A DNA stretch of 64,000 nt from Periplaneta americana (Eukaryota > Arthropoda > Insecta > Blattodea > Blattidae). Location of the stretch: contig NC_091120.1 in the NCBI RefSeq assembly GCF_040183065.1, forward strand, positions 14,810,708 to 14,874,707, given 5' to 3'. Under the pieces are notes generated by a model. The model had not been told where the DNA came from. It made no database searches and saw nothing but the letters and a program-made list of their open reading frames with translations. Shown here one piece after another: positions 35,048 through 46,841 of the stretch. How positions within the stretch are numbered: the stretch's first letter is position 1; each line of letters starts with the position of its first letter. Position numbers and translations under genes: made by a program.

Positions 35048-35917
35048 CAGTGGCGTAGCGTCAATGTAAGCTAAAAAGCTCAGCTTTCCCAGTTAATAAT
35101 AATTTTATAACAAACCTGCAGTTTATGAACAAAATTATTTATTAATTTTAATACAATTTATATTTACGCGTTAAATATTGTGATGCGGTAGCTTAGGATG
35201 ATTTGTGATGCAGCAGTAAACATGAAGCCTGCACACACCAGCTTCCAATCCCCTCATTCTTCTGTATACCCTACTCGCAGATTTTCCATCCCTTTCTAAC
35301 AAAACTACCCTGGTCGCAAGGCTTGCAAGAAGCTAGCTTTAATATTAAAAAGAATTTAGTTTCCGAGTTATCCCTTTCGTGAGTTGTGTTTAGTTGAAGT
35401 GTTAGTGTGCATTGTGGCTGATATAATAAATAATGAGTGAAATAACAGTTGCTGACACTAATTTACTTGAATTTTTAGGACAATTCTATTATCAAGACTG
35501 ACTTATTAACAAAAGTGTGATTTAAAAAACAAACGACCGACTCCCTTGCTGTCAGTGAAGAACACAACCAAGACAGACGCATACTTACGTAATTACTAAT
35601 ACTGTATTTATTGACCGTTAATATTGTGATTTCTCTAAATATGACAGAGAGAGAGCTAGTGTTAAATTATATGTATACGTGTTTATTTGTTAGAGATATG
35701 TGTAAACCATGAAATCATATTTTAGACCTACCACATACTATTTGAGGTCATGTCTTATTGGTGTTACTTATGAGGTTCCAACCAATCTTCGGACTGCTGA
35801 CTTGACATTGACTACTATTTACTTTAAGTCTATAGTTTTTCACTACGTTATTTCATATGTACATGGAAGACAATTTGAGTTAGCTTCCTCTGCTCAAAAT
35901 TTCATGCTACGCCACTG
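35048..35917. mobile_element. hAT-like non-autonomous element, 870 bases
   Basis: Termini CAGTGGCGTAGC and GCTACGCCACTG are inverted repeats. A perfect 8-base duplication CATGTAGG lies at 35040-35047 and 35918-35925, the length typical of hAT insertions. No transposase frame is recognisable. Confidence 0.9.
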
Positions 35918-36169
35918 CATGTAGGGTGTTCTGCCTTAAAGATTTCATATACTTCCTGTATAGTGATGAACATGAATCTTTTCTATTTTTTTTTTTTCTG
36001 AAATATCCTTAATGGACATGAAATATTTAGCGTGAGGTCACTGCCAATTTATATCATCTCTTTGTAGAATTCTTTAACTGCAGGGAGTGTGGTCCGTTTT
36101 TCACTGGGTTTCGTACTTACAAAGGATATTTTCACCTGGTGGCAAGACTTGGAACTAGTGATAGCTAGA

Positions 36170-36350
36170 TGGTATTTGGCGAGATGAGGCCGAGGACTGA
36201 CTATAGATTACCTGACATTCGTCTTATGGTTGGGGGGGGGGGGGAACCCAACCAGGCAATCACTCCAAGCAGGGATCGAACCTGTGCCTGAGTGCAACTC
36301 CGGATCGGCAGGCAGGTGCCTTAACTAACTGAGCTACACCAACAGCCAAA
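36170..36350 (-). repeat. tRNA-derived SINE, reversed
   Basis: On the minus strand it reads GGTGTAGCTCAGTTAGTTAA, then a B box GGTTCGATCCC and CTTGGAGTGATTGCCTGGTT, the same family as 6913-7719. A G run interrupts the middle. The 3' tail of the family is cut off near 36170. Confidence 0.8.
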
Positions 36351-36359
36351 AGAGGATTT

Positions 36360-38369
36360 ATGAAGACCTCTGGAACAATTCAACATGAATTAGACTGCAT
36401 TCTAGATGTATGCTAGCATACACCACTGGTCCAAGCAGTGGCCTTGAGTACAGACCACATGACCAGGGACCAATTTTGGTTCTAAACAACGAGCACAGAA
36501 TGCATAGAGCAGACATGAACAGCTTGAAGGTGAAGCTGATTTTGTGGACAGTCGCCATTATGATGCTACCAAAACATTGGGCTCCCGGTTAGCATATGGG
36601 CAGTTGATTGTGATGTTGCATTGTTGTTTTAATTAATAAATGAACTAATTCCAATATGCCTACATGTGCTGCGTATGGCTGCACAAACAGGTTTTCAAAA
36701 AAAATCCTGGAATAACTTTTCACAGGTAAATATGCACGTGTGAAATGTACTTATTACCGGTAGATAATGAATGATTTAGCTTAGGTTAGTCGGTTAGATT
36801 CGTATTGTTCACGTATTTGTTTCATTAAGAGAAAGGATTAGTGTATTGATATTATTGTAATTAATTTTTATAATCACTAAATCAGACTTACGCTTTGTAG
36901 ACTTAGCATTTACGAGCAAAGCTAACCTAACAACCCATGTTGGAAGTTTGTGTCGCGTGCTATAGAAAATGGGTGTACCGAGATTTCTCTTCAACAGAAT
37001 GCACGTATTCGTTTGATGAAGAAAAAGAAATAGTGTATTAATATTATTGTAATTAATTTTTATAACCACGAAATCAGACTAATGCTTTGCAGACTTAGTA
37101 GCTTCATTAACTCGGTCATGATCTAACTTGATCCACTTGGTAATAAAACTTCACTTTTGTTCGCCGTAGAGTAATGTAATTATATACTATAAACGAAGAG
37201 CCTATCAAATATTGTATGTTTAAGAGCATTCCACTTTTTCTCTAAATAAATCGGGACATCTATACGAAATTCTGGCAAAAGGAAGAGAATGATAATTTGC
37301 TTTAAGAAGCAAGTTGCATTATTAAATTGAAGCAAATGGATCAACCTATAAAAGTAATTATTATAGGCTAGCATTTTTATTGGACTAGTAGCAAAATAAG
37401 GTCAGACTGTTATCTTCCTTTTTTATCATTATTGTTTGTTTAACCTTCCAGAGTACCTATTAAATACCATACTGCAATTTGAAGAGCTGTCATTTTAAAT
37501 ATGTATAGCCTATATGTGATTTATCGATGACAGTTTTGCAATTTTTGCTAAAAAAAATACGTGTCTAGTGATTCTGTATTACGAAACAAACAAGAAAGTG
37601 AGGGTCCTCCAGGAAATTAGGGACATATGGAATTCCTATTATCATAAGATCTTCTATAATGTAATAGCTATTTTGCAGTGTTTTGGTAGCAACAAGATGG
37701 TGTCAGGTCCATCAAACCGGCTTCACTCCGTCCAATGGTATTAAGATGCTAGTGTCTATATATTCTGTGCTCGTTGGTTCTAAATACTCATAAAAGTGAG
37801 TTCAGAAGTACCCAGACCTTCAGGCAGACGATGATACAGCCCTAATGGATATTACATCGCTCCTGAATTGTTATTGCAAAAATATTAGGCTTCTACATTA
37901 TAACATTTAGTAATTTTATACAGTCAATGCAATGATCTTTGTCACTTATAAAATGTTATTTATTATCGTTATGATGAGAGATATAGTAATTACAAAATAC
38001 TTTATCAAGTAACACAGAACTAACAAAGAGAACTGTGCGTAATTTTAGGGAAGAATTGCAAAAAAGAAAGTTTTAATCAAGTAGAGGAAAACGAGTTGTA
38101 TTGTACAATGAAGTTCCTGGTACTAATAAATGAATATTAAATAAGAAGGGGATGTCAACATTGAATGTCAATTTTTCTGTGGTTCAAGCAATTCCAGTCA
38201 GTCTCAAGATGGTACCTGGTGTAGACATGGCTGCCTAGAGACAGAAACCCTTAGTCATGTCTTGGGCAATGTGATTGTGGAGCTCTTCTAAGAAACGTTC
38301 GTCATCACTGTACAGTAGAAGATAGCTGCTACATTGAAAGATAAAGGTTGGACTGTGGAAGAAGAAGTG
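36360..38369. other. Intergenic, with one spaced direct repeat
   Basis: About 100 bases around 36808-36909 (TATTATTGTAATTAATTTTT and neighbours) recur at 37000-37100, a spacing near 192 bases. The remainder has no recognisable frame or element. Confidence 0.5.
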
Positions 38370-38700
38370 CACTGCATTGTGGAGGGAGAACCTGCTAGGC
38401 GAAATGACACCAGCTTGTTTTAATGACTCCAGGACTGGTTACATAATAGATCAGACCATTTGTTTTGGGACAGATAGCAGGCAGTCAATGAAGGTGAACG
38501 AGGAAGAAGGTCCATTTATATCCCCACAATTCCACATTTACGGACAAATACAACCTCAACAAAGTGGAAGTTTTGGGTCTTCTTGTTGGAACTCGAGAAG
38601 TAATTGTAAAGGACTTAGAAAAATTTAAACAACATTTCAACCTTCCCACAACTCTTTGTGATGATATTGTATTATCGACTATAAAAAAAAAGTATTAACC
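38370..38700 (+). pseudogene. Second R2-like LINE endonuclease remnant
   Basis: Across two frames it reads ACFNDSRTGYIIDQTICFGT followed by DSRQSMKVNEEE, then (shifted) VLLVGTREVIVKDLEKFKQH, FNLPTTLCDDIVLSTIKK. This parallels RRIDII...ILDSTIRFET and VIGLMVGARGTI in the fragment at 28216-28771. It ends in an AT-rich tail. Confidence 0.65.
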
Positions 38701-38730
38701 TTTATTGATTGTGTTTTAATTTGTATTTTC

Positions 38731-38762
<32 letters not shown>

Positions 38763-39893
38763 CCCCACTAACTACTGTAAATGTATAAGGTATACCGAGT
38801 CCTTAGGGGATATTATCACAGTTTAGTATATACAGTTGCGAAGCTCAATACTTACTAAATATGCAAACGTAGACAGTTGAAATATGCATCCATAGACAGT
38901 TGTTAGCACCAGGATCGCTACTATCGCCTCATCACAGACTTTCCCTAGCAGACGATAAAATGTATTGTACTTTCGATATCGTGTTCTTTTGAAAAATTAA
39001 CACCTTCCTTCTACTATTGAAATATGAAATACATAAGATTTATATATTATTTTCATAAAGTATATATTATATTTTATAAACTCACCTTCCTGGATCTTTC
39101 GGAAGGATAACTCTGACCTCTTTTTCTTAGAATTTATAGTGCTACAAACGTCTCCTTGTCCCATATTATTATTCAAATTATTGTATTTTAGCCATTTAGA
39201 GTTATTACAACCGATAACGAATATTTCACAGTTTACACAACTTTTCACAACAATGCGAAATACGGCACAGTCAATGCCTTTTCGATCTAGACCGTAATAT
39301 ATGTTCGGGTTTTCTATTTCAGTCTATGGAGCTCAGTGAATTATTATAACTTTATTGCGTATCATAGCTAAGTTTTATTTAGTGCAATGTGTCCATAAGT
39401 TCCCTTTACTTCTTGTTGCATAATAGCCTATGTTGCAGAAATAATTACAAAACTGTGTTATTTTAATGTGAAGAGAATTTTACATGTTAACATAATCTTT
39501 TCGCATCAACATTTTAAGTTTAGAATGGAAGCTATTTTGAGGTTTAATAAAAAATAATTTATATTGTGAATTTAATATAGCACATCTACCTTCCTTAAAG
39601 GAGCAGTCCGTGATAAAATTCTAAATTTTGATTATATTATAGGATGTTTACCTAAGTAATCCTTAGATTAACGGCGTTTGTCTCATCTCTCTACGCCTTT
39701 CAGTTTGTTAAATATTAAAGGTCTTACTGCAAGCTCTGACGTCATAACCACCGATCACTTTATAAAACTGCGTTGTAGTTCCGTTTAACATACAGTGGTG
39801 CAGGACGAGTAAATACAGATTCATATGTTACAGTCAGTTATTATTAACTCACTTAGGACCTATCACATGCATATACTGTAACAATAATACATA

Positions 39894-40985
39894 CTAGGTT
39901 CAAAAAGTTCCCGGAATTTGCTAGCATCATAGAAACAACGTACCTTAAACACTATTCTACAGCATTCCCTTCAAAATAGTTGCCTTCCGCAACAACACAC
40001 TTTTGCCAACGCGTGTAGAGTTCCTGGAAGCAGGCCTGGAAGCCATTTTGTGAAACCCGTCTTAGTGCTCTCGTCGCGTTTGCGATAACCTCTTCAGCAT
40101 TGAATCTCCGTCCTTTCAGATGACTTTTCAGACGGGGAAACAGAAAGTAATCAGGTGGTGAGAGATCAGGAGAGTATGGTGAGTGATCCAAAGCAGTTAT
40201 GTTGTGCCTGGCAAGAAAATTCTTTACAATAATTGCGCGATGAGCAGGTGCATTGTCATGCATAAGGAACCAGTTGTTTTCTACCCACTTTTCTGGACGT
40301 TTCCTTCTCACTGTGTCCCAGAGGCGACGGAGGGTTTCTACATAAAATTCTTTCGTTACAGTACGACCTTCTGGAATGAACTCATGGTGCATGAGACCCT
40401 GAGAGTCGAAGAAAACTTCCAAAATAACTTTGCTTTAAGTGTGCTTAAATGCGACAGGCTCATGTCAGTAGATTTACTGGCATATGAAAGAACTCCTGCG
40501 TGACAAAATTCCGGCACATCAGGCGATGCTGATATAACCTCTGCAGTTGCGAGCGTCGTTAAATAAAACATAACATTTAAAATAACTTTGCCTTTGGAAG
40601 TGTCCCTAGGAAATTTTTGCTTCCGAGGAGATGTTTTCGATTTCCACTCAGATGACTGTCGTTTAGGGACTGGGTCGTACAAGTAGCACCAGTTTCATTT
40701 TGTTTAAGAAATCACCATCTTCATCAGCCATACTGATCATGTCCCCAGCAAAACACAGAACTTGATGTTTGTACTTTGCTCTGTGGACATAATTACAAAA
40801 TGCGACGAACAAACAAAACACTATGATAAACAAATGCCTACAACTCAAAACCAATAATTGCCATTATCAACAAACTTTAAGGAAATGACATCATGAATGT
40901 TACCAACAAAACAAATGTATAATATCCCTTGTTATATATTAATATGAAAAATGGTAGTAAAATTCCGGGAACTTTTTGAACCTAG
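39894..40985 (-). mobile_element. Mariner element, N-terminally deleted, inside the Kolobok-like element
   Basis: Ends CTAGGTTCAAAAAGTTCCCG and its complement, with TA at 39892-39893 and 40986-40987. The minus-strand transposase remnant includes MHDNAPAH and SPYSPDLSPPDYF with the DD34D spacing of mariner, ending YFEGNAVE and a stop at 39952. The DNA-binding half is deleted, the first catalytic region is frameshifted near 40690, and a SINE interrupts it at 40434-40578. About 425 bases are nearly identical to the copy at 63576, so both inserted recently. Confidence 0.9.
40434..40578. repeat. SINE fragment nested in the mariner, 13-base target duplication
   Basis: 145 bases flanked by AAAATAACTTTGC at 40421-40433 and 40579-40591. 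Removing it and one duplicate rejoins the mariner frame (VIL to VFFDSQGL). The body contains CGACAGGCTCATGTCAGTAG and ends GTCGTTAAATAAAACATAAC, whose tail resembles the tail of the tRNA-derived SINEs in this window. Confidence 0.85.
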
Positions 40986-41343
40986 TAGTAATAATAACTT
41001 ACCCAAACTCTATCCCACTTTAAATCCCGTGTACAATCCATTCTGTGATTAGAACGACTGGTCTGGTAAGGGTTCAAACTGAAACGGTTTAATATTTCGA
41101 TCCATCATAATCTAAGTCAACGCCTTCACTGAGTGAGTGAATGTATGCAGACGTGAAATATTCGTAATGAAGGGACTACAGATAGGTGTTTATCTCACGT
41201 TAGCATTAAATCAGTACATGGTTTATATTATTTTATTGCACCATAGTTGTTGAGTCATACGGTTTAGGCACTTCCAACACATTTCTCTGTATATCTTCCC
41301 TCCACGTGTTTTCCTTCCTGCTGTATGTTTTCTTTTCCATCCA

Positions 41344-41637
41344 TCATTTAGTGACTTTCGAGTATTGGAGTCTGGAGCCAGTTACATCTCTTTTCACGTT
41401 GTAATTATGGTCATTACCGCAATCATAGTTCTTGTTTACCATTCCATCATATGGAAAGTGTTTTCTCTTAGGAGTGTAAACCAATCGGCCGTTATGATAT
41501 GATTCAAGTTTGCTGGTGTGACAAAACTGATTAGTCTGCTTTAAGTCTTTTAAAAGGGCAGGGTTACATACAACATTTTTCAGAGCATTATAATCGCTGG
41601 ATCCAGGTTCGATCCATTCCCAATAGCGGAATGACAA
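41344..41637 (-). pseudogene. Kolobok-like transposase, C-terminal piece
   Basis: The frame reads WIEPGSSDYNALKNVVCNPA, CHTSKLESYHNGRLVYTPKR and HFPYDGMVNKNYDCGNDHNY. A CHT...LE-[SV]-[YF]-H...PKR...F block is typical of a large uncharacterised transposase family in invertebrates that I associate with Kolobok elements. The catalytic core before it is mostly deleted. Confidence 0.6.
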
Positions 41638-42083
41638 ATATTACAGAAGAGAAACTAAATTTGTAATGCTGACCAGAATACAAAAAATACCTTTTGGCTT
41701 TCTATATTACTTTCTGTCTCATGTGCAGCGTCCTCGGAACCTGATCAATTAGAATTTGAAGTTTCTTCTTCTATTTGAAAAGATCTAAGTCAGTTTCTGG
41801 CTCACCCACATCTGATTCACCACACACATTTCTTGGTGTTTCGCACCCTATCTCACACTGCACACATTTCTTGGTGTTTCGCACCCTATCTCACACTGCA
41901 CAGCTTTGTTTATATTATGTTCCTGCGAATTTTCAGCCTCATCGAGAACTACACACACGTCCACATTTTCAGCTATAGGTGCATCACTGCAACTTGCTAT
42001 TACTTCTTCGACAACCTTCTTTCATTTATAAGCAGAGGAACGCGTAGTATCAGAACTGACTTGGCGAGATTCTCCTTTCAAAA

Positions 42084-42368
42084 CTAAGGAAGGGACAGCA
42101 TTTTCTTCATTTTCATAGCAGTTCTGTTGTCTTTCATTGAACGTCTTTTTAGTAGAGACGATTCCTCACAATCAATTTCATGGAAATGATTAGAACACAC
42201 AATAGCAGTTTTCAATGGTGTAAAACATTTCTGTTGATTGTCTTCACCCATGTTTTTAAATATTTGCGGTCACTTTTCTCTGCTCGGAAATACATGAAAT
42301 GATACCTCTTCTCCATGTTGTGCTTTTGTTGTTCCCTCTGAACACGAAAAACCACGACACCACGGCAT
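42084..42368 (-). pseudogene. THAP zinc finger of the Kolobok-like element, frameshifted
   Basis: From ATG at 42368: MPWCRGFSCSEGTTKAQHGE, VSFHVFPS, then (shift) KTWVKTINRN, then (shift) FTPLKTAIVCSNHFHEIDCE and a lysine-rich end. C-x4-C, the FP and W positions, and the closing C-x2-H of a THAP domain are present; two frame breaks abolish function. Confidence 0.8.
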
Positions 42369-43980
42369 TTTAAACTGTATTACGACATAATTTCTTCTGT
42401 TTAGTCTACTGTAGTTCAAAATCGTTCATATAAAGAAAAATAGCCCTACATAAAACCACAACGTAGGTATGTGCTGTTTTATGATTTAATGAAAAGCAAA
42501 ATATGACTTCACTCAATCACAACGAAGTCTGAAATTCTGTTCACGTGTACTACGGCGCGAGAAGATTATTTAATACAAAGCACTGCACTTGGAGATGTTC
42601 TCGGTCTACTACGCAATCACATCACTTCAGTGGCTATGACGTCATAAGTATTTGTGTAGAGTCAGTAAAACTCAAGAACCATGCCTCGCATTGACATGCG
42701 GCAAATTGCATTCTACTTAGATTGAAAAACGTGTTTGATTAAAGCCAACTTAATTTTATCGCGGACTGCTCCTTTAATAAAGACAGAAAATTTATCATAC
42801 CACTGCTATGAAATTAGTACGTGTATGTATGATTGTTACTTAGTCTCTTAGGTAGTACATAAATACAATAATTCAGTACTCAATTGTAATATTACAATAC
42901 AAATTGAATGTGTGGAGTATCATACATGACATTATGTTTAATTATAATGTATAATTGCGAATTTAAGAGTATAAGATATAGTAAAATAACCTATAATATT
43001 TCCATATGAATGGCAGGGCATTGGAAACCACTAAAATTAGTCAGAAAGGGGCAACTGGGACAGTAAACATAACCTATAATTTCAACATATCTAAATATCC
43101 GTGCGGTGCAACTGAAAATTATTGACTTGTGCATAAATGAATGTACAAGAATTTCGCAATATTTAAATGAAATAAAGGCAAGTATTACACATACGAACAA
43201 CGTAATTTTCACACCAAAAACAGTATTTCATCTTAACTCGCAAGTGATTTATGTCTGAAGTGTCTCATAATCATTGTTTTAAACTTTATTAATGCAACTA
43301 CACTACATTTTAGAGAAATATATGTTACTCTTTATGCATTCCAACTAATTTATATGGTTGAAATGCCGCCCTTCGTGATCGGGTTAAGCGAGTCACATGG
43401 TCTGCCTTACGGCCTGTATTAGATCACGATGGCAGTGACACAGTCTATTGTTCCTAGTATTCACAGCGCTTCAAGCGGCTAGCAACTATCGCGAAAAATG
43501 CAAAAAATTATCCCAAGCTTCGCAACTGTATATACTAAACTGTGATATTATCTTCATTGGAAGACAGTTGCTAATAAATAAATAAATTTTATCCCAACTG
43601 TTTTTAGTTCCTTGAAATATTTTTTATATAAAAATTGTTTATCTCTTAAGTACTATCTTTCAGAGTTTTATTAATCATTCACAGTTGAATCAGTCTTGCA
43701 GAGAAATGATTCTTATAGGATGTTCTCCTATATGTCTGACATTAGGCCACAAACCCAATCTCTCCTCCAGAAAAGTGACATATTTTGCCAGCATCATACT
43801 ACTTGGTATGAGACAATAAAAGTAATTAACTTACTATTAATTTCAATGTGCATTTTTATTTGAGGTGGGATAAAAACAAGTTGTAAAAAATAAAAAATTC
43901 ACAACACCAATTTCATATTTAATATGAATTTTCATGAGTTTATTTCGTTGCTATGTTATAAAACCACATTATCTTCTCAC

Positions 43981-44170
43981 CTATATAGCTTTGCTCCTTT
44001 TATTTGTTTGAGTGGCTGCACTATCAGGAAACTTAATAAGTATATTTCTTCCTCCGATGAGCTTTCCTTGCAAAGCTTTCATAGCCTTACCAGGTGCAAC
44101 ATGATCATTATAGTTGATAAATGCGCAATGGGTCGAGTAATAAACGTACACACTCAAAATCTTACCGTAC
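43981..44170 (-). CDS. TPR-RRM protein, last exon (RRM second half)
   Basis: On the minus strand acceptor tttactttCAG precedes 190 bases ending in TAG (43981-43983). The first base completes the Lys codon left by the micro-exon at 46638. The product reads YGKILSVYVYYSTHCAFINY, NDHVAPGKAMKALQGKLIGG, RNILIKFPDS and a short lysine-containing tail. CAFINYND corresponds to the RNP1 strand of an RNA recognition motif, and GGRNILIKF to its last strand. RNP1 here lacks the first aromatic (CAFINY against the usual [FY]-x-FV-x-[FY]), so RNA binding may be weak or the fold may serve protein contact. AATAAA on the minus strand near 43937 could end the transcript. Confidence 0.75.
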
Positions 44171-44550
44171 CTGAAAGTAAACACAAGTATCAGCGATGTT
44201 ACAGTCTATAGAATCGCCTAAAAAGTGCTTCATGCATAAATGATACTGAAGAAATTTGACTGAACAAGTTTCAGAATGTTAGATAATATCTTCTTCAATA
44301 AAACGTATAAATTCATTTATTTAATCTGGCAGAGCTTACCAACAATTATCTAGTGTCAACTGAAAATTACTACAGCTCCGAAAATCAACAAGAGCATTTA
44401 GTGTTCTATGTCATTTTCTTGTAATTAGTCAGGTTTTCCCCTCCAAACTACATATTTCAGCTACCAGATGACTTATACAGAGTGGAAGTAATATAACTGC
44501 AGATTTTAACAGCTTATTCCTTGGATAAAGTACAACAAAAAATTATAATA

Positions 44551-45692
44551 CAGTGAAACCTGTTCAAATCGGAACCTGAATAATCCGGAATCCTGTCTAT
44601 TTCGGAACAATTTATTGGTCCCGGCGAAATTCATATGTATTATGTGTAATGTTTCCTGAATAAAACGGAAAGTGTCTGCTACTGTTCAAAATGGAAATAA
44701 TATTTTGGAAACACTACTTTAATGTAAACTGTATTTTGAAACATTATGTGCTTTCAAGGAATGTACGAAATACGTAAGTCACTAAGATAAAAACAAGTTT
44801 TCTTTGTAAAATTTTTGAGGGTGCGAGGGTGTGTTGGCCTGGTGATCATAAATTTTGTTACCCTATTGACTAGGCAGACGACTCCCTTCAAAGATGTTCA
44901 ATGCTTCACTCCTGTATAAGCTGCTGTTGTAGCTGGGTAGAACGCAAGTGTATTAGTGATAAAAAAAAAAGTTGCGTAATAATGTTGCACTATCATTAAT
45001 TGATGAAGTAAAAGTTATCGAGGAAAATGAGAAACGAAGAGTATGGAAAATAATGTTGAAATTTATGAATGGAAAACTCACGTGTAACTTAACACTTTAA
45101 AAAATAAAGGCCGTATCATGATTGAGTGGCTTGGGGTCAATAATGGTGACATAAAAGGAAACAGAAAACAACTGGTTACATAGAAATAAATGAACTGTTG
45201 TGGGAGTGGATTGTTCTTGCCCTTTCAAAGATCATGCGAATTTCTGGACCTATTCTGCAAAGAAAACCCTTGAACTGGCAAAGAAATTAGATAACCCAGA
45301 ATTCAAGACCTCTAGGCTCCCAGTCCAATTAAATAATGTGCTGTGATATACAGTACAGTATTATAGTGTAGTGTTAGATATTAAATTTGGTGTAGGCTAA
45401 TTAATAAACTTTATAGTGTTTAATGATGAGGTATGGTACAATTTATACAGGAAATAAGATTTTCATCAAGATCATTCTCCAATTAAATAAGTGACAGGAA
45501 GCTGATTTAATGTCAGTAGTGTTAAACGGAATATTTTGTAATTCCTACAATTTGCGGCGTGCCATTTTGTTTTTCATTTATACAAATGATAAAATATTCC
45601 ATTTTAACTTCACACCTGAATAACACGGAAACCTGTCCATAACGGAAAAAAAATTAGGACCATGTCACTTCCGTCTTGAACAGGTTTCACTG
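44551..45692 (+). mobile_element. Tigger/pogo-like element, degenerate
   Basis: Ends CAGTGAAACCTGTTCAAATC and complement of CAGTGAAACCTGTTCAAGAC, with TA at 44549-44550 and 45693-45694. CGGAA motifs recur near both ends. Fragments LIDEVKVIEENEKRR (about 45000) and LELAKKLDNPEFKTS (about 45270) match the DNA-binding region of Tigger-type transposases. The DDE domain is absent. It lies in the last large intron of the TPR-RRM gene. Confidence 0.85.
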
Positions 45693-45941
45693 TACCATAT
45701 TATTCCCAAATTATTTTCCCCTAATTTTAACTCTCTTTATCTCAGTAAGTACTATCCATACGATTCTGATTTTTTACTGATAAAGAAATGATTTATCCTT
45801 TTGCAGTTTTTCAATAAAATGGACTATTTTCTTCCAAATTAATTAAAAATATTACCACCCACCTATCATTATTTCCTGCCATTATACGAGGTCTGGCAAT
45901 CCTACCGGAGTGATTAAGGTACGGAACTCTACTATTCAGAC

Positions 45942-45943
<2 letters not shown>

Positions 45944-46000
<57 letters not shown>
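45944..46000. repeat. (TG)n microsatellite
   Basis: 57 bases of uninterrupted TG repeats; the apparent poly(Thr-His) frame on the other strand is an artefact. Confidence 0.99.
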
Positions 46001-46002
<2 letters not shown>

Positions 46003-46637
46003 TCGTATATGAACCAGCAATGCTTTGGTGCCAAACTACATAGACTTATGCACTTAATTACAAAACTCATAATAGGTTTTTTATTTATTTTAATGTATTC
46101 TACTGGCTCCTTCAACCTGCATAGTTATATCGCTTCCACCTTGTATATACAGTCGACGCCCGATAATTAGCGTTAATTAATGCACGAACTTCCGCGAAAT
46201 ATCCGCAGGTTTTTTTTATTATTATTTAAAGTCCTGTAAAACTTACTCTGACAGATACAGTCTGAGAAAATTCGCAAACAAGAGGTAAAAATTCGGATAA
46301 TCACTTTCCTCAATGATTTTTTTTAATTAATATCTGTACACAAATTCACACAGTGCGTGTGGCTATCCTGGCAGTAATTCTGAATACAGGATAATCAGTT
46401 TGCGCAATAAATAATAATTTTTGTATCTTATTTTGGAAACAAGGACTTTCAGAAATATACTTTCTCGTATGTTGAACTTGCACATATACTAGTTGTTTCA
46501 TTAATAAAATTCTTTCGTGAATACCAATCAAGTTTGTGGACTTCAGATTTCGATTTGGGGGGGGGGGGAGAGCGAGAGAAAAAAAATAAATGAAAAAATG
46601 ACAAATATATCGGTAATTGTTATTTTCGAATACTTAC

Positions 46638-46677
46638 TTAGAAAACAGCTCTTTCAACATTTTTTCGGAAACTCCTT
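46638..46677 (-). CDS. TPR-RRM protein, 40-base micro-exon (RRM helix 1)
   Basis: On the minus strand TTTTATTACAG precedes 40 bases followed by TAA|GTAAGT. Read with two bases joined to a preceding single base, it encodes GVSEKMLKELFSK, the first helix of an RRM. The last Lys is completed by the first base of the exon at 44170, giving ELFSKYGKILSV, an ideal RRM helix-to-strand transition. Splice sites, phase and structure agree. The preceding exon must end with one spare base and carry the RNP2 strand; I did not find it between 46678 and 49227. Confidence 0.75.
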
Positions 46678-46841
46678 CTGTAATAAAACCGACCCATAGA
46701 GAGCTGCTCTTCAAAGGATTTGAAGGGCTGGAAAATAAGTGAATAATAAAAAGATTACTTTAAGAATAACTGCACAGTACTTGATAATGTGTTCAGAAAT
46801 AATACGAAACTGCATTAAAAAACGCAGCTAAGAACAGAATT

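Larger units (their letters stand above)
39599..42774 (-). mobile_element. Kolobok-like THAP transposon nested in the P-like element
   Basis: Inverted ends AGGAGCAGTCCGTGATAAAA and its complement (TTTTATCGCGGACTGCTCCT) are flanked on both sides by TTAA (39595-39598 and 42775-42778). TTAA targets together with a THAP-bearing protein define the Kolobok superfamily. On the minus strand a broken THAP finger (42368-42084) is followed, after a gap, by a C-terminal piece (41637-41344). The element is interrupted by the mariner at 39894-40985. Confidence 0.75.
38817..43544 (-). mobile_element. P-like (THAP) transposon copy A, carrying a nest of other elements
   Basis: Termini CACAGTTTAGTATATACAGT and the complement at 43516-43544, followed inward by GCGAAGCT, are nearly perfect inverted repeats. 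The 7-base direct repeat ATATTAT lies at 38810-38816 and 43545-43551. On the minus strand, from 39164, MGQGDVCSTINSKKKRSELS resembles the start of a THAP zinc finger; the second Cys present in copy B (57901-59231) is lost here, and GAAG|GTGAGT suggests an intron. The native element is about 1.5 kb; the rest is the insertion at 39599-42774. THAP plus 7-8 base duplications points to the P superfamily. Confidence 0.75.

Noticed and set aside
45811-46020. Frame with a run of Thr-His
   Set aside because: Translation of the (TG)n microsatellite.
46153-46400. CAGTCGACGCCCGATAATTA as a Tigger-type end
   Set aside because: No partner terminus with TA flank was found within reach, so no element is called.
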